Shown: in pieces, positions 9,177 to 17,083 of the stretch
How positions within the stretch are numbered: the first letter of the stretch is position 1
Layout: every line of letters starts with the position of its first letter
DNA from: Streptomyces antioxidans
GTDB lineage: Bacteria; Actinomycetota; Actinomycetes; Streptomycetales; Streptomycetaceae
Direction: 5' to 3'
DNA length: 64,000 nt
Assembly: GCF_000968685.2 (NCBI RefSeq)
Contig: NZ_LAKD02000049.1
Location: forward strand, 62,001 to 126,000
Position numbers and translations under genes: made by a program
Notes under the pieces: model-generated
The model's database searches: none
Seen by the model: only the letters and a program-made list of their open reading frames with translations
Told to the model about the DNA's origin: nothing

Positions 9177-10040
9177 ATGGCCTTGGTGTTCGACCGCGAG
9201 GAAGTACAAGGAGACAGTCCCCTGGGCAAGCGACAGCCCGAAGGCCCGCCGCCCGCACCCGCGGTGCAGCGCATCCGTTTGCGTTACACCAAGCGCGGCC
9301 GCCTCCGGTTCACCAGCCACCGCGACTTCCAGCGCGCCTTCGAGCGGGCCCTGCGCCGCGCCGAGGTACCGATGGCGTACTCGGCGGGCTTCACCCCGCA
9401 TCCGAAGGTGTCCTACGCCAATGCCGCACCCACCGGCACCGGCAGCGAGGCGGAGTACCTGGAGATCCAGCTGACCGAGGCGCGCGACCCCGAGAAGCTG
9501 CGGGCGGTCCTCGACGAGTCGCTGCCCGCGGGCCTCGATGTGATCGAGTCCGTGGAGGCCCACACCCCGGGACTCGCCGACCGGCTGCAGGCGTCCGTAT
9601 GGGAGATCCGGCTCGACCAGGTCGGCCTGGCGGACGCCGAGCGGGCCGTCGCGGCCTTCCTGGAGGCCGACACGGTCGAGGTGGAACGCCGGACGAAAAA
9701 CGGGTTGCGAACCTTCGACACCCGTGCCGCCGTGGCCCGGCTGGAGACGCTTCCGGCCCGGGCCGATAGGCCCGGCGACGGTGGCTGTGCGATACTGCGG
9801 CTGGTGGTACGGCATCTGACACCTGCCGTACGACCCGACGACGTCCTGTCCGGTCTCCGCGCTACGGCCGACCTGGCGCCGCCGGTCCCCGCAGCGGTGA
9901 CCAGGCTGGCGCAGGGGCTGCTCGATGAGGAGTCCGGCACGGTGACCGACCCGCTCGCGCCCGATCGCGAGGCAGCTCAGGCCGCTCCAACCACGGCCGC
10001 CCAGCTGACCGCCGCGATGGCGCCGGAAGATTCCGCGTAG
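9177..10040 (+). CDS. DUF2344 / TIGR03936 radical SAM-associated protein
   Basis: This 287-residue protein has the typical N-terminal core RIRLRYTKRGRLRFTSHRDFQRAFERALRRAEVPMAYSxGF...HPK of the TIGR03936 family. In many bacteria this domain is fused to the radical SAM protein encoded just upstream; here the two are separate, neighbouring genes. The likely role is as substrate-binding partner of that enzyme (inference). A possible -10 (TAGGCT, 9151-9156) precedes the ATG. The C-terminal 70 residues are low complexity (Ala-rich). Confidence 0.82.
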   Translation: MALVFDREEVQGDSPLGKRQPEGPPPAPAVQRIRLRYTKRGRLRFTSHRDFQRAFERALRRAEVPMAYSAGFTPHPKVSYANAAPTGTGSEAEYLEIQLTEARDPEKLRAVLDESLPAGLDVIESVEAHTPGLADRLQASVWEIRLDQVGLADAERAVAAFLEADTVEVERRTKNGLRTFDTRAAVARLETLPARADRPGDGGCAILRLVVRHLTPAVRPDDVLSGLRATADLAPPVPAAVTRLAQGLLDEESGTVTDPLAPDREAAQAAPTTAAQLTAAMAPEDSA

Positions 10041-10263
10041 GGCCGCCGTCGACGCGCCGCCGATGCACTTGGGAGCCACCCGGGTCCGGCTGGCGCACTG
10101 ACCAGAAGACTTTCGCCGGTCCCGGCAGAACCGGTCCCGGCGAGCGAGACAACAGCTCCCGTGCGGCGACCGCGCCCCGGACGGCGGCACCCGCGCACCG
10201 TGCGCGGGTGACCCGGCCGGAAGCAGGCGCGGCGCCCGGGAGCGTGACGGGAGAAACGCCCGC

Positions 10264-13200
10264 ATGCTCGAACCTATTGAGCCGACCCAACCTGTCCAGT
10301 CCCTGGGGTCGTCCGCGCCACGTGCCGCGGTGCCCGGGGAATCCATCGAGAACACGCCCAGCGACACCCTGCCGCCGCGCCGCCGCCGCGCGGCCTCCCG
10401 CCCGGCCGGTCCGCCGCCCGGCGCGGTGAGCGAGGCCGAGGTCACCGCGCCCTCGGTACCGGCCATAGCCGCTGAGCGGACCGGTGCCGTCGTCGCCGCC
10501 GAGGCCGCTGCGGAGCCCATCGCCGCCGGTGCCGCCATGGCCACCGAGAGCGGATCCGTGTCCGTATCCGGGTCCGAGACCGCGTCTGGATCCGGGTCCG
10601 ACACCGAATCCGCCGCTCCGCCCGCCCGTACGCGGCGCCGGGTCGCCCGTAAGGCGACCGCCCCGGCGGGTTCGCCGGAGGCCGCGGAGACCGTCGTCCC
10701 GGCCGACGCCGGACGTGACGGCGAGGAGACCGAGGCCGCCGCGGAGCAGCCTGTCACGGAGCCCGTGGCGGAGACCGCGGCCGAGGCCGCGCCGCCCGCG
10801 CGGTCGCGCCGCCGTGCCACCCGTAAGGCGACCGCCCCGGCCGGTGCCCCCGCGGAGTCGGAGGCCGTGCCGCCGAGCGAGGTGAACGAGCCGGAGGCGG
10901 CGGAGGAAGCCGAAGAGACCAAGGAGGCCGCGGTGGCTGCCGAGGCCGAGGCCGTGCCTCCGGCCCCCGCCCGTACGCGCCGCCGTGCGAGCCGTAAGGT
11001 CACCGCCCCCGAGGGCGCGCCGCAGGCGGAGGCCGCCGACGCGGACGCGTCGTCTGCGGCGGCAGCTGGTGGCAGTGGTGACGAGGCCACGGCCCCAGCC
11101 GCAGTCGCAGCCGATGCCCCGGCCGACGAGGCCCCGCGCACCCGTACGCGCCGCCGTGCGGCCCGTAAGGCGACCGCTCCGGCTGTGGCCCCCGCGGAGG
11201 CGGAGGCAGTGGAGCAGGAGGAGACCGAGGAGGCCGCGGTGGCTGCCGAGGCTGACGCCGAGGCCGTGCCTTCGACCCCCGCCCGTACCCGTCGCCGTGC
11301 GAGCCGTAAGGCCACTGCCCCCGAGGGCGCGCCGCAGGCGGAGGCCACCGAGGAGCCCGCCGCCGAGCAGCGGACCGGGAGCGCCGAGGAGACCGGCGGT
11401 GCGCGGGCCGAGGACGACGCGCCCCGCACCCGCGCCCGCCGTCGTGCCGCCCGGGGCACCGCGCCCGCCGCCGAGGAGCCGGCAGGCGCTCAGGAGCCGC
11501 GGACGGCCGGGGCCGAGGCGCCCGCCGACGAGGCAGCCGCGTCCGAGCCGGAGCCCGGGCCCCGCTCGCGGCGCCGGGCGGTCCGCCCGCCGACGGCCGT
11601 GTTCCAGGCGCCCGTCTTCACCGAGCCGGTCTTCCAGACGCCGGAGAGCGCCGCCGCAGAGGCCGCCGCCGCGCTGGAGGAGCCCGAGGAGGAGGACGAG
11701 GAGCAGCCGACGGCCGAGGCCGTCGAGCCCGAGGCGCCCGCGGGCCGCCGCAGGCGCCGCCGCCGTGGCGCCGCGCCCGCCGAGGAGCAGCCGGAGGCCG
11801 TCGAGCCCGAGGCCGCCGAGGAGAGCGAGCCGGAGACGGAGGCCGGTCAGCCCGAGGGCGAGTCCGGCGAGGAGGAGTCGGGCGACCGTCCGGCCCGTCG
11901 CCGCCGCCGTGGCGGACGGCGTCGCCGCCGGGGCGAGACCGCGGAGGGCGAGGGCGCCGACGGGCGTTCCGAGTCCGGTGAGCGGGACGAGGACGAGACG
12001 GCCGCGGAGGGCGAGGGCGCCGAGGAGCAGGGCGAGGGCCGGGACGAGCCGGGCGCCGAGCCCGGTGAGCACGGCGGCTCAAGCAGCAGCCGTCGTCGCC
12101 GTCGCCGCCGCCGTCGCAGCGGCGACGGCGCCGAGTCCGAGGCGACCGGTGACGACCCGGAGCGCACGGTCGTCAAGGTCCGCGAGCCCCGGGAGCGCCG
12201 CGGCAAGGAAACCGAGTCCGGTGCCGACGAGGTGCAGTCGATCAAGGGGTCGACGCGCCTGGAGGCCAAGAAGCAGCGCCGCCGCGAGGGCCGTGAGCAG
12301 GGCCGCCGCCGGGTGCCGATCATCACCGAGGCCGAGTTCCTGGCCCGCCGCGAGGCGGTCGAGCGGGTCATGGTGGTCCGGCAGAACGGCGACCGCACCC
12401 AGATCGGGGTGCTGGAGGACAACGTCCTCGTCGAGCACTTCGTCAACAAGGAGCAGGCGACCAGCTACGTCGGCAACGTCTACCTGGGCAAGGTCCAGAA
12501 CGTGCTGCCGTCCATGGAGGCCGCCTTCGTCGACATCGGCAAGGGCCGCAACGCCGTGCTGTACGCGGGCGAGGTGAACTTCGAGGCGCTGGGGCTCTCA
12601 GGCGGGCCGCGCCGCATCGAGACCGCCCTGAAGTCCGGCCAGTCGGTGCTTGTGCAGGTCACCAAGGACCCGATCGGCCACAAGGGCGCCCGGCTGACCA
12701 GCCAGGTCTCCCTGCCCGGCCGCTATCTGGTGTACGTGCCCGAGGGCTCGATGACCGGCATCAGCCGCAAGCTGCCCGACACCGAGCGGGCCCGGCTGAA
12801 GCAGATCCTCAAGAAGATCGTTCCCGAGGACGCGGGCGTGATCGTCCGCACCGCCGCCGAGGGCGCGAGCGAGGACGAGCTGGCCCGCGATGTCGCCCGA
12901 CTGCAGGCGCAGTGGGAGGAGATCAAGAAGAAGGCGAAGAGCGGCAGCGCCCCGTCGCTGCTCTACGGCGAGCCCGATATGACCGTCCGGGTCGTACGGG
13001 ACATCTTCAACGAGGACTTCTCCAAGGTCATCGTCAGCGGTGACGAGGCCTGGGAGACCATCCACGGCTATGTCGCCCACGTGGCGCCCGACCTCGCGGA
13101 CCGGCTCCAGAAGTGGACCTCGGACGTCGACGTCTTCGCCACCTACCGGATCGACGAGCAGCTGATGAAGGCGCTGGACCGCAAGGTCTGGCTGCCCAGC

Positions 13201-14478
13201 GGCGGCTCGCTGGTGATCGACCGGACCGAGGCGATGGTCGTCATCGACGTCAACACCGGCAAGTTCACCGGCCAGGGCGGTAACCTCGAGGAGACGGTCA
13301 CCAGGAACAACCTGGAGGCGGCCGAGGAGATCGTGCGCCAGCTGCGGCTGCGCGACCTCGGCGGCATCATCGTGATCGACTTCATCGACATGGTGCTGGA
13401 GTCCAACCGCGATCTGGTGCTGCGGCGGCTGCTGGAGTGCCTGGGCAGGGACCGTACGAAGCACCAGGTGGCGGAGGTCACCTCGCTCGGCCTGGTCCAG
13501 ATGACCCGTAAGCGGGTCGGCCAGGGGCTGCTGGAGTCCTTCTCCGAGTCCTGTGTGCACTGCAACGGCCGTGGCGTGATCGTCCACATGGAGCAGGCGT
13601 CGTCCGCCGGGGGCGGTGGCGGCAAGCGCAAGAAGAAGAAGTCCGCGACCGGCGCCGCCCAGCAGCAGGAGCGGGCCGCCGCGGCCGAGGTGGAGGCCGA
13701 AGCCGAGGCGGAGTCCGAGGACGTCACCGAGGCGGCGGCCGAGATCGCCGCGGAGGCCACCCAGCCCAAGCCGCTGCCCGAGCCGGTCTTCGCGGCCGAC
13801 GAGGAGCTGTACAGCAGCGCCGCGGAGGCCGAGGCCGCCGCGACCCGTGGGCGTACGCGCCGCCGTGCCACCCGTAAGGTGTCCGCCCCGGCGGGCGCCC
13901 CGAAGGCCGCCAAGGAGCCGGAGGGCGTGGTGGTCGTCGTGACCGAGGAGCACGGGGAGGCGGCCCAGGCGGACGCCGAGGCCCCCGCCGCCGCTCCCGC
14001 CGAGGAGCCGGCGCCGCTCGAGGGCGTTCCCGCGCCGCGTACGCGCCGCCGTGCGACCCGTAAGGTGAGCGCCCCCGCGGGCTCGCCGACGGGCTCCGAG
14101 GAGGCTGCCGTGGTGGTCGTGAGCGGGTCGTCCGCCGAGCCGGAGCCGGAGCCGACGTCCGAGTCGACCTCCGAGCCGAAGCCCGAGCCGGAGTCCGCGC
14201 CCGAAGGCGCGTCCGCCGGGGACGAGGGCGACGCCGCGGTACCGGCGAAGAAGACCGCCCGTAAGGCCGCCAAGAAGGCTCCCGCCAAGAAGGCGACGGC
14301 CAAGAAGACCGCCGAGAAGACCGCCGAGAAGACCGCCGAGAAGAAGACGGCGGCGAAGAAGACGGCCGCCAAGAAGACCACGGCCAAGAAGACGACCGCC
14401 AAGAAGACGGCGGCGAAGAAGACCGCGGCGGCGGAGCAGCAGTCTCCGCGGTCGGTCTCGGCCGCCGCCGACGACTGA
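10264..14478 (+). CDS. rne: Ribonuclease E/G (RNase ES type) with long disordered arms
   Basis: This 1404-residue protein has a central RNase E/G catalytic core (about residues 680-1105). The core includes the S1-like region (GNVYLGKVQNVLPSMEAAFVDIG), the catalytic-Asp segments (VVIDVNTGKFTG, IIVIDFIDM) and the CVHCNGRG motif that corresponds to the Zn-link. Both flanks are very acidic, low-complexity regions containing about eight copies of a basic TRRRAxRKxxAP(A/E)G(A/S)P motif. The end is Lys/Ala-rich and histone H1-like. The enzyme processes rRNA and degrades mRNA; the arms likely scaffold partners. The ATG at 10264 starts an N-arm with no clear alternative. Confidence 0.95.
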   Translation: MLEPIEPTQPVQSLGSSAPRAAVPGESIENTPSDTLPPRRRRAASRPAGPPPGAVSEAEVTAPSVPAIAAERTGAVVAAEAAAEPIAAGAAMATESGSVSVSGSETASGSGSDTESAAPPARTRRRVARKATAPAGSPEAAETVVPADAGRDGEETEAAAEQPVTEPVAETAAEAAPPARSRRRATRKATAPAGAPAESEAVPPSEVNEPEAAEEAEETKEAAVAAEAEAVPPAPARTRRRASRKVTAPEGAPQAEAADADASSAAAAGGSGDEATAPAAVAADAPADEAPRTRTRRRAARKATAPAVAPAEAEAVEQEETEEAAVAAEADAEAVPSTPARTRRRASRKATAPEGAPQAEATEEPAAEQRTGSAEETGGARAEDDAPRTRARRRAARGTAPAAEEPAGAQEPRTAGAEAPADEAAASEPEPGPRSRRRAVRPPTAVFQAPVFTEPVFQTPESAAAEAAAALEEPEEEDEEQPTAEAVEPEAPAGRRRRRRRGAAPAEEQPEAVEPEAAEESEPETEAGQPEGESGEEESGDRPARRRRRGGRRRRRGETAEGEGADGRSESGERDEDETAAEGEGAEEQGEGRDEPGAEPGEHGGSSSSRRRRRRRRRSGDGAESEATGDDPERTVVKVREPRERRGKETESGADEVQSIKGSTRLEAKKQRRREGREQGRRRVPIITEAEFLARREAVERVMVVRQNGDRTQIGVLEDNVLVEHFVNKEQATSYVGNVYLGKVQNVLPSMEAAFVDIGKGRNAVLYAGEVNFEALGLSGGPRRIETALKSGQSVLVQVTKDPIGHKGARLTSQVSLPGRYLVYVPEGSMTGISRKLPDTERARLKQILKKIVPEDAGVIVRTAAEGASEDELARDVARLQAQWEEIKKKAKSGSAPSLLYGEPDMTVRVVRDIFNEDFSKVIVSGDEAWETIHGYVAHVAPDLADRLQKWTSDVDVFATYRIDEQLMKALDRKVWLPSGGSLVIDRTEAMVVIDVNTGKFTGQGGNLEETVTRNNLEAAEEIVRQLRLRDLGGIIVIDFIDMVLESNRDLVLRRLLECLGRDRTKHQVAEVTSLGLVQMTRKRVGQGLLESFSESCVHCNGRGVIVHMEQASSAGGGGGKRKKKKSATGAAQQQERAAAAEVEAEAEAESEDVTEAAAEIAAEATQPKPLPEPVFAADEELYSSAAEAEAAATRGRTRRRATRKVSAPAGAPKAAKEPEGVVVVVTEEHGEAAQADAEAPAAAPAEEPAPLEGVPAPRTRRRATRKVSAPAGSPTGSEEAAVVVVSGSSAEPEPEPTSESTSEPKPEPESAPEGASAGDEGDAAVPAKKTARKAAKKAPAKKATAKKTAEKTAEKTAEKKTAAKKTAAKKTTAKKTTAKKTAAKKTAAAEQQSPRSVSAAADD

Positions 14479-14497
14479 CCGGCCGCCCGGCCGTCCT

Positions 14498-14531
14498 GGA
14501 GGGCACAGTCGCACGTGCAACTGTGCCCTCC
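14498..14531 (+). terminator. Hairpin after rne
   Basis: A perfect 12-bp stem (GGAGGGCACAGT / ACTGTGCCCTCC) with a 10-nt loop starts 19 nt after the rne stop. There is no T-tract, which is common for Streptomyces terminators. It separates rne from the rplU leader. Confidence 0.7.
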
Positions 14532-14540
14532 GGGCTCTGC

Positions 14541-14718
14541 TAACCTTGACCCTCGGCGTCTGTACGCCAAACCCCTGAGCACATCCCTTCCGCTTCGCCG
14601 GAAGAGGCCGTTCGGCCGATGCTGAATCGCATGATCACTCGGTTGTCACGACCCTCGTGGGCCGTGTTGGGCGGCTGGCATCAGAGGTCCCGATTTCTAG
14701 CGAGAGAGTGAGAACCGC
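14541..14718 (+). promoter_or_regulatory. rplU leader region with candidate -10 box
   Basis: TAACCT at 14541-14546 is a good -10 candidate just after the rne terminator. It implies a 5' leader of about 165 nt before the rplU GTG. Leaders of L21 operons can be autoregulatory in other bacteria, but I see no diagnostic motif here. Confidence 0.4.
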
Positions 14719-15039
14719 GTGTACGCAATCGTGCGCACCGGCGGCCGCCAGCAGAAGGTGGCCGTGGGCGATGTCATCGAGGTCGACCGTCTGGCCAGCA
14801 ACAAGGTCGGCGACACCGTCGAGCTTTCCACTCTGCTCGTTGTCGACGGCGATGCCGTCACCAGCGACCCGTGGGTCCTGGCCGGTGTGAAGGTTCACGC
14901 CGAGGTCGTCGACCACCACAAGGGTGGCAAGATCGACATTCTGAAGTACAAGAACAAGACCGGTTACCGGAAGCGGATCGGCCACCGCCAGCTGCACACC
15001 GCGCTGAAGATCACCGGCATCGACTCGGCTGCGAAGTAA
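14719..15039 (+). CDS. rplU: 50S ribosomal protein L21
   Basis: At 106 residues it has the standard L21 length. It begins [21 protein letters not shown] and carries the conserved [10 protein letters not shown] tail, which binds 23S rRNA. The GTG start is preceded by GCGAGAGAG. It is followed after 14 bp by rpmA, the normal rplU-rpmA-obg arrangement, so the two are co-transcribed. Confidence 0.98.
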   Translation: MYAIVRTGGRQQKVAVGDVIEVDRLASNKVGDTVELSTLLVVDGDAVTSDPWVLAGVKVHAEVVDHHKGGKIDILKYKNKTGYRKRIGHRQLHTALKITGIDSAAK

Positions 15040-15053
15040 GGGACTGAGAAGAG

Positions 15054-15311
15054 ATGGCACACAAGAAGGGCGCATCGTCCACTCGGAACGGTCGCGACTC
15101 CAACGCCCAGCGGCTCGGCGTCAAGCGCTTCGGCGGCCAGGTCGTCAACGCGGGTGAGATCCTGGTCCGCCAGCGCGGCACGCACTTCCACCCGGGCGCG
15201 GGTGTCGGCCGCGGCGGCGATGACACGCTGTTCGCGCTGGCCGCCGGTGCGGTGCAGTTCGGCACCAGCCGGGGCCGCAAGGTCGTGAACATCGTTCCGG
15301 TCGCTGAGTAA
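15054..15311 (+). CDS. rpmA: 50S ribosomal protein L27
   Basis: At 85 residues it is full length and begins [22 protein letters not shown], the canonical L27 N-terminus that reaches toward the peptidyl-transferase centre. There is no Firmicutes-style cleavable N-terminal extension. It sits 14 bp after rplU and before obg. A strong hairpin follows it, so ribosomal protein output is probably higher than obg output. Confidence 0.98.
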   Translation: MAHKKGASSTRNGRDSNAQRLGVKRFGGQVVNAGEILVRQRGTHFHPGAGVGRGGDDTLFALAAGAVQFGTSRGRKVVNIVPVAE

Positions 15312-15347
15312 TCAGCCCGGGCGACATCGCGTCGCACAGCCTTTTCC

Positions 15348-15391
15348 GAGGGCGGACCGCTCTTCCCGTGACGGGAAGCGGGTCCGCCCTC
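15348..15391 (+). terminator. Strong hairpin between rpmA and obg
   Basis: An outer perfect 11-bp stem (GAGGGCGGACC / GGTCCGCCCTC) encloses an inner 7-bp stem (CTTCCCG / CGGGAAG). It lies 37 nt after the rpmA stop and would terminate or attenuate read-through into obg. Confidence 0.85.
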
Positions 15392-15407
15392 GGCGCGTTA
15401 CGAGCGT

Positions 15408-15446
15408 GAGGCACGAGTGTGAGGCACGAGCCTGAGGCACATCAGA
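15408..15446. repeat. Three 13-bp tandem repeats upstream of obg
   Basis: GAGGCACGAGTGT, GAGGCACGAGCCT and GAGGCACATCAGA occur head to tail, 36 bp before the obg ATG. They lie between the rpmA terminator and obg, where a promoter or leader would be. Confidence 0.75.
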
Positions 15447-15482
15447 ACACCCCGAATCCGTATGTAACTGGAGGCACCCGTC

Positions 15483-16916
15483 ATGACCACCTTCGTGGAC
15501 CGCGTCGAACTGCATGTCGCCGCGGGTAACGGAGGCCACGGCTGCGCCTCCGTGCACCGCGAGAAGTTCAAGCCGCTCGGGGGACCGGACGGCGGCAACG
15601 GCGGCCGCGGCGGCGATGTGATCCTGGTCGTGGACCAGTCCGTCACCACCCTGCTCGACTACCACCACAGCCCCCACCGCAAGGCCACCAACGGCAAGCC
15701 CGGCGAGGGCGGCAACCGCTCCGGCAAGGACGGCACCGATCTGGTCCTGCCGGTCCCGGACGGCACCGTCGTCCTCGACAAGCGGGGCAACGTCCTGGCC
15801 GATCTGATCGGGGAGGGCACCACCTACATCGCCGCCCAGGGCGGCCGCGGCGGCCTCGGCAACGCCGCGCTCGCCTCGGCCCGCCGCAAGGCCCCCGGCT
15901 TCGCGCTGCTGGGCGAGCCGGGGCACTCCGGGGACGTCATCCTGGAGCTGAAGACCGTCGCGGACGTGGCCCTCGTCGGCTATCCGAGCGCCGGCAAGTC
16001 CTCGCTGATCTCGGTGCTTTCTGCGGCCAAGCCGAAGATCGCCGACTATCCGTTCACCACGCTGGTGCCCAACCTCGGTGTGGTCACGGCCGGTTCGACC
16101 GTCTACACCATCGCGGACGTGCCCGGTCTGATCCCCGGCGCCAGCCAGGGCAAGGGCCTCGGCCTGGAGTTCCTGCGCCACGTCGAGCGCTGCTCGGTGC
16201 TGGTGCACGTACTGGACACCGCGGCGCTGGAGTCCGAGCGCGATCCGCTGACCGACCTCGATGTGATCGAGGCGGAGCTGGCCCAGTACGGCGGTCTGGA
16301 CGACCGGCCGCGGGTCGTCGTGCTCAACAAGGTCGACGTCCCCGACGGCAAGGACCTCGCCGACATCATCCGGCCCGACCTGGAGGCCCGTGGCTACCAG
16401 GTCTTCGAGGCCTCGGCGGTCGCCCATCTCGGCCTCAAGGAGGTGTCGTTCGCCCTGGCGAAGATCGTCGCGGAGGCGCGGGCGGCCAAGCCGAAGGACG
16501 AGTCGACCCGGGTCGTCATCCGGCCGAAGGCGGTGGACGACGCGGGCTTCAGGGTCGTCGCCGAGGACGGCTTCTACCGCGTGCTGGGCGAGAAGCCCGA
16601 ACGCTGGGTCCGCCAGACCGACTTCGCCAACGACGAGGCCGTGGGCTATCTCGCCGACCGTCTGGCCCGTCTCGGCGTCGAGGAGGAGCTGATGAAGGCG
16701 GGCGCCCACTCGGGCGACGAGGTCGTCATCGGCCCCGAGGACGACGCGGTCGTCTTCGACTGGGAGCCGAGCCTCGCGACCGGTGCGGAGATGCTGGGCC
16801 GCCGTGGCGAGGACCACCGTTTCGACGCTCCGCGCCCGGCCGCGCAGCGGCGGCGGGACCGGGATGCCGAGCGGGACGAGGCGGACCAGGAGTTCGACGC
16901 GTTCAAGCCGTTCTGA
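15483..16916 (+). CDS. obg: Obg GTPase (CgtA/ObgE)
   Basis: This 477-residue protein shows the three Obg domains. A Gly-rich Obg fold (residues about 1-158) is followed by a G domain with P-loop GYPSAGKSS (about 164) and the switch motif DVPGL. An OCT domain (about 345-430) carries [31 protein letters not shown]. An acidic or basic tail follows. Obg acts in 50S assembly and growth or stringent control; in Streptomyces it has been linked to the onset of aerial growth and sporulation (from memory). The start ATG 15483 has GGAGGCACCCGTC upstream. Confidence 0.97.
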   Translation: MTTFVDRVELHVAAGNGGHGCASVHREKFKPLGGPDGGNGGRGGDVILVVDQSVTTLLDYHHSPHRKATNGKPGEGGNRSGKDGTDLVLPVPDGTVVLDKRGNVLADLIGEGTTYIAAQGGRGGLGNAALASARRKAPGFALLGEPGHSGDVILELKTVADVALVGYPSAGKSSLISVLSAAKPKIADYPFTTLVPNLGVVTAGSTVYTIADVPGLIPGASQGKGLGLEFLRHVERCSVLVHVLDTAALESERDPLTDLDVIEAELAQYGGLDDRPRVVVLNKVDVPDGKDLADIIRPDLEARGYQVFEASAVAHLGLKEVSFALAKIVAEARAAKPKDESTRVVIRPKAVDDAGFRVVAEDGFYRVLGEKPERWVRQTDFANDEAVGYLADRLARLGVEEELMKAGAHSGDEVVIGPEDDAVVFDWEPSLATGAEMLGRRGEDHRFDAPRPAAQRRRDRDAERDEADQEFDAFKPF

Positions 16917-17016
16917 GGGCCGCGCGGCCGTAGTGGGCGCCCCCTCGGTGTCCCGGTCCGCTCTCAAGGGCCCAGCACGGGCTCTGAGCGGGCTTCTCGG
17001 GGCCGGGTAGCAGGTG

Positions 17017-17062
17017 GCATGACGAAGGGCCCGGGAGGGATCTCCCGGGCCCTTCGTCATGC
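17017..17062. terminator. Bidirectional terminator between convergent obg and the glycerophosphotransferase gene
   Basis: The 21-nt arms at 17017-17037 and 17042-17062 are perfectly complementary with a 4-nt loop. They lie between two convergent genes and would form equally well in both transcripts. Confidence 0.92.
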
Positions 17063-17083
17063 CGTCACGCCGTCACGGTCTCA

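Noticed and set aside
7098-11459. Very long minus-strand open frame (over 1400 codons) opposite the radical SAM, DUF2344 and rne genes
   Set aside because: It is a mirror of high-GC coding DNA; the translation is Ala/Ser/Arg/Gly low complexity without motifs, while the plus strand carries recognisable families throughout.
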